Positions 47,244 through 48,957 of a stretch of DNA of 48,957 bases are shown piece after piece. The first letter of the stretch is position 1. Each line of letters begins with the position of its first letter. The DNA is from Candidatus Nitrosotenuis sp. (GTDB lineage: Archaea; Thermoproteota; Nitrososphaeria; Nitrososphaerales; Nitrosopumilaceae): positions 1 to 48,957 of the forward strand of contig SCVO01000121.1 in NCBI GenBank assembly GCA_004322465.1, in the 5' to 3' direction. A program made the position numbers and the translations under genes. The notes below the pieces were generated by a model. That model was not told the DNA's origin. It did no database searches and was given only the letters and a program-made list of their open reading frames with translations.

Positions 47244-48572
47244 TCACAAATAGTCTTTGAGCGAGATTTTATTTTCTCTTGGAATCTTTGCTATTTCGAA
47301 TCCCTCCGGTCGTTTTGACATTGATCTAGTTGCATCAATCCCAAGCTTTGCAGTAAGCAAATTCTTTTGATCACTGGATGGATCAAGGCTGGAACCTCTG
47401 ACCTTTTCAATTACGGTAAGATCCTTGTCGGCTTGAAATCTTGTTGCCATCGCATATTCCACCTGAATTGGATCAGATGGGTCAATGTCTTCATCCACTA
47501 TTGTCACCATTTTTAGTGAGCGATGAGCCGCAAATGTCTGCTCAATTGCTTTTTTTGCATCAGCGTCTTTCTTTTTTGAAATTTGTACCACTGCGTGAAG
47601 CCAGTTGCACCCACCATTTGTCATGACCACTTGTTTTGTTTGTGGCATTGTCTTTTTGACATCTCGGTTAAGCTTTGCCTCAATTGGCATTCCCATCAAT
47701 AACCTGTGCTCAGAATAGCCTGCCAGAACATCGTGGAAAATTGCATTATTTCTATAGTATAGCTTTTCAAGCTCAAAGACAGGTTGTTTTCTTGCAAAAT
47801 CATAGGTTCGAAGCATCTCGACCATCCATTCTTTGTGTGTCTTGTCTTGGAGTATTTTTCCTTCCAGTACAATTTCTGCGCCCGATGGCACATTCATGCC
47901 AGAGTATGGCAGTTTTGTGAGTGTAAGTTTTCCTGCCAAAAGTGAGTTTGCTATCTCTAATTCGTCTTCACCCCACTCTGCTTGATATGCTCCTGCGATA
48001 GACACTGCGGGATGAACGCCTACCGTTATTGCCACTTTGAGATCCTCCCCGTGTTCCTTCGCATGCATGAATGTCCTATGAAGATGCCTTCCTTCCACCA
48101 TTCGTATGGAAAAATGAGTCTTGTCTAACGGCATTAATCTATGAAATGACGAATTTTGCGCCTTTTTTTCTTTATTTAGCGTGTAAATTATTGATGACGT
48201 GATAAACGGTCCAGATTCCTTTTCAAAGTGAGTTACTATTGGGAGAATTGACAGGTCCTTTGAAGAGTTTTCTAGGAATTTCCCATTTGGGATAACTTTT
48301 GGTTTCTTTGCATTTTCTATTGCAGATATTACTTTGGTATGAATTTCCGATTCAGCTGCAGACACAGCAGTTGCAAATCTTGCCCTCGTGCCAACCAAGT
48401 TTGCGACAAGACGTAGTTTGCTCTCTTTGATATTTTCAAAGAGAACTGCGTTTGACCCATCTACCTTTGCCGTAACTGCGGCAATCTCATATTTTGTAGA
48501 AACTGTCTTTTTTATTACTGATAGTTGTCCCGATTTTTTTATTTGCTCAATGAAAGTACGGATGTCAGTCAT
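47244..48572 (-). CDS. ubiD: UbiD-family decarboxylase (candidate anhydromevalonate phosphate decarboxylase)
   Basis: A 442-residue prenyl-FMN-dependent decarboxylase-family enzyme. Recognisable parts are SSFHRLMPLDKTHFSIRMVEGRHLHR, VGVHPAVSIAGAYQAEWGEDELEIANSLL, VPSGAEIVLEGKI and VDEDIDPSDPIQVEYAMATRFQADKDL. In archaea a UbiD homologue of this size performs the decarboxylation step of the modified mevalonate pathway (trans-anhydromevalonate 5-phosphate to isopentenyl phosphate). That assignment is inference from lineage and length. Its ATG overlaps the TGA of the upstream gene at 48569, so the two are an operon. Confidence 0.85.
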   Translation of the reverse strand: MTDIRTFIEQIKKSGQLSVIKKTVSTKYEIAAVTAKVDGSNAVLFENIKESKLRLVANLVGTRARFATAVSAAESEIHTKVISAIENAKKPKVIPNGKFLENSSKDLSILPIVTHFEKESGPFITSSIIYTLNKEKKAQNSSFHRLMPLDKTHFSIRMVEGRHLHRTFMHAKEHGEDLKVAITVGVHPAVSIAGAYQAEWGEDELEIANSLLAGKLTLTKLPYSGMNVPSGAEIVLEGKILQDKTHKEWMVEMLRTYDFARKQPVFELEKLYYRNNAIFHDVLAGYSEHRLLMGMPIEAKLNRDVKKTMPQTKQVVMTNGGCNWLHAVVQISKKKDADAKKAIEQTFAAHRSLKMVTIVDEDIDPSDPIQVEYAMATRFQADKDLTVIEKVRGSSLDPSSDQKNLLTAKLGIDATRSMSKRPEGFEIAKIPRENKISLKDYL

Positions 48573-48904
48573 TCTCGAATTGCCTCGGTGATTTTCTCAA
48601 TTAGAACTTTACCCGCGTTTGACCCGAGCTCCTTTTGAGTAAACAATGAAACAATGCAGATTCCTTTTACATATGCTGCTAGTTTTTGGGAAATAAGCTT
48701 TAGAAAAATGGCGTCTGTTCTTGTAGGAATTATTGTTGATGTGCTAGGCGACAGATTTGTTCCTACAGATATCATCATTGCGCCGAGCTTATTAGCGCCT
48801 TCAGAAATAGAAATAAAAAAACCGTTGTCGTACTTTTCAATTTTGACATCGAATTTCCGATTTTCTGTTTCCACAGTTATTTTACTGTAGTCAGAACTCG
48901 ACAT
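48569..48904 (-). CDS. Small conserved hypothetical protein, operon partner of ubiD
   Basis: A 111-residue protein with a beta-rich start (ITVETENRKFDVKIEKYDNGFFISISEGANKLGAMMISVG) and an alpha/beta end (LISQKLAAYVKGICIVSLFTQKELGSNAGKVLIEKITEAI). The arrangement loosely recalls small proteasome-assembly-chaperone (PAC3/PAC4) folds, but this is weak. Its stop overlaps the ubiD start by four bases (ATGA), implying translational coupling. The sequence after its ATG to the window edge (48905-48957) holds no visible gene. Confidence 0.6.
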   Translation of the reverse strand: MSSSDYSKITVETENRKFDVKIEKYDNGFFISISEGANKLGAMMISVGTNLSPSTSTIIPTRTDAIFLKLISQKLAAYVKGICIVSLFTQKELGSNAGKVLIEKITEAIRE

Positions 48905-48957
48905 TACTTGCTTGAATAGAGATCTATGCCTTTATTGCTATCGCTTCTTGAGCATTA

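Overview
This window comes from an ammonia-oxidising-type archaeon of the Nitrososphaerota (Thaumarchaeota), most like the Nitrosopumilales/Nitrosotalea side of the phylum. The archaeal markers are a type II chaperonin (thermosome), an archaeal-type SAM synthetase, RtcB, PAC2, AMP phosphorylase and TATA-driven, apparently leaderless genes. Typical thaumarchaeal features are an Amt/PII pair, a PEFG-like C-terminus, blue-copper-like proteins and secreted proteins carrying W-I-K-N-x-A-K-W-W repeats. No rRNA, tRNA, IS element or CRISPR array was found, and no gene-free stretch exceeds 300 bp.

Layout. 1-9.2 kb: heme O synthase, a CPA2 antiporter, two secreted repeat proteins, a CBS protein, a PEFG-type protein, and amt divergent from a PII gene. 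9.2-38.3 kb: a dense stress and energy-sensing region with seven intact UspA genes plus one remnant, most of the eight CBS-domain proteins, a second PII gene, two Hsp20 genes, PAC2, an Mg2+ P-type ATPase and a VIT-type metal transporter. Mixed in are purine/phosphoribosyl enzymes (AMP phosphorylase, PRPP synthetase, two phosphoribosyltransferases), RtcB, SAM synthetase, AmrS, a nitroreductase, two PNPOx-like flavoproteins and small zinc-finger or Cys-rich proteins. 38.4-48.9 kb: a Met-rich membrane protein, the thermosome with an ATP-cone/nuclease fusion downstream, a malate-dehydrogenase-like enzyme, an APC permease, an NRAMP-like transporter and a UbiD-family decarboxylase.

The main discovery is a shared promoter architecture. 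About 30 promoters, mostly of the stress, nitrogen and chaperone genes, carry a 22-bp dyad, TGANNNTCA-N4-TGANNNTCA. Its gene-proximal end lies 37-40 bp before the start codon, just upstream of a TATA-like box. The spacing is regular enough to decide between alternative start codons for several genes. Genes such as ctaB, the antiporter, the winged-helix regulator, the ribbon-helix-helix protein, malate dehydrogenase, NRAMP and ubiD lack it. This suggests a regulon or a specialised promoter class rather than a universal core element. Two further copies sit at the same distance from the inferred 5' ends of two highly structured intergenic RNAs (about 34.2-34.3 and 43.34-43.42 kb, minus strand).

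Most gene products bind or make adenylates: CBS (AMP/ATP/SAM), UspA (ATP), PII (ATP/ADP), an ATP-cone, AMP phosphorylase, PRPP synthetase and SAM synthetase. The region therefore reads as a co-regulated module linking energy charge and nitrogen state to proteostasis, metal transport and possibly ribosome hibernation (a CBS protein with a C-terminal HPF-like domain). Starts, operators and RNAs were read by eye; no alignment or motif search was run.
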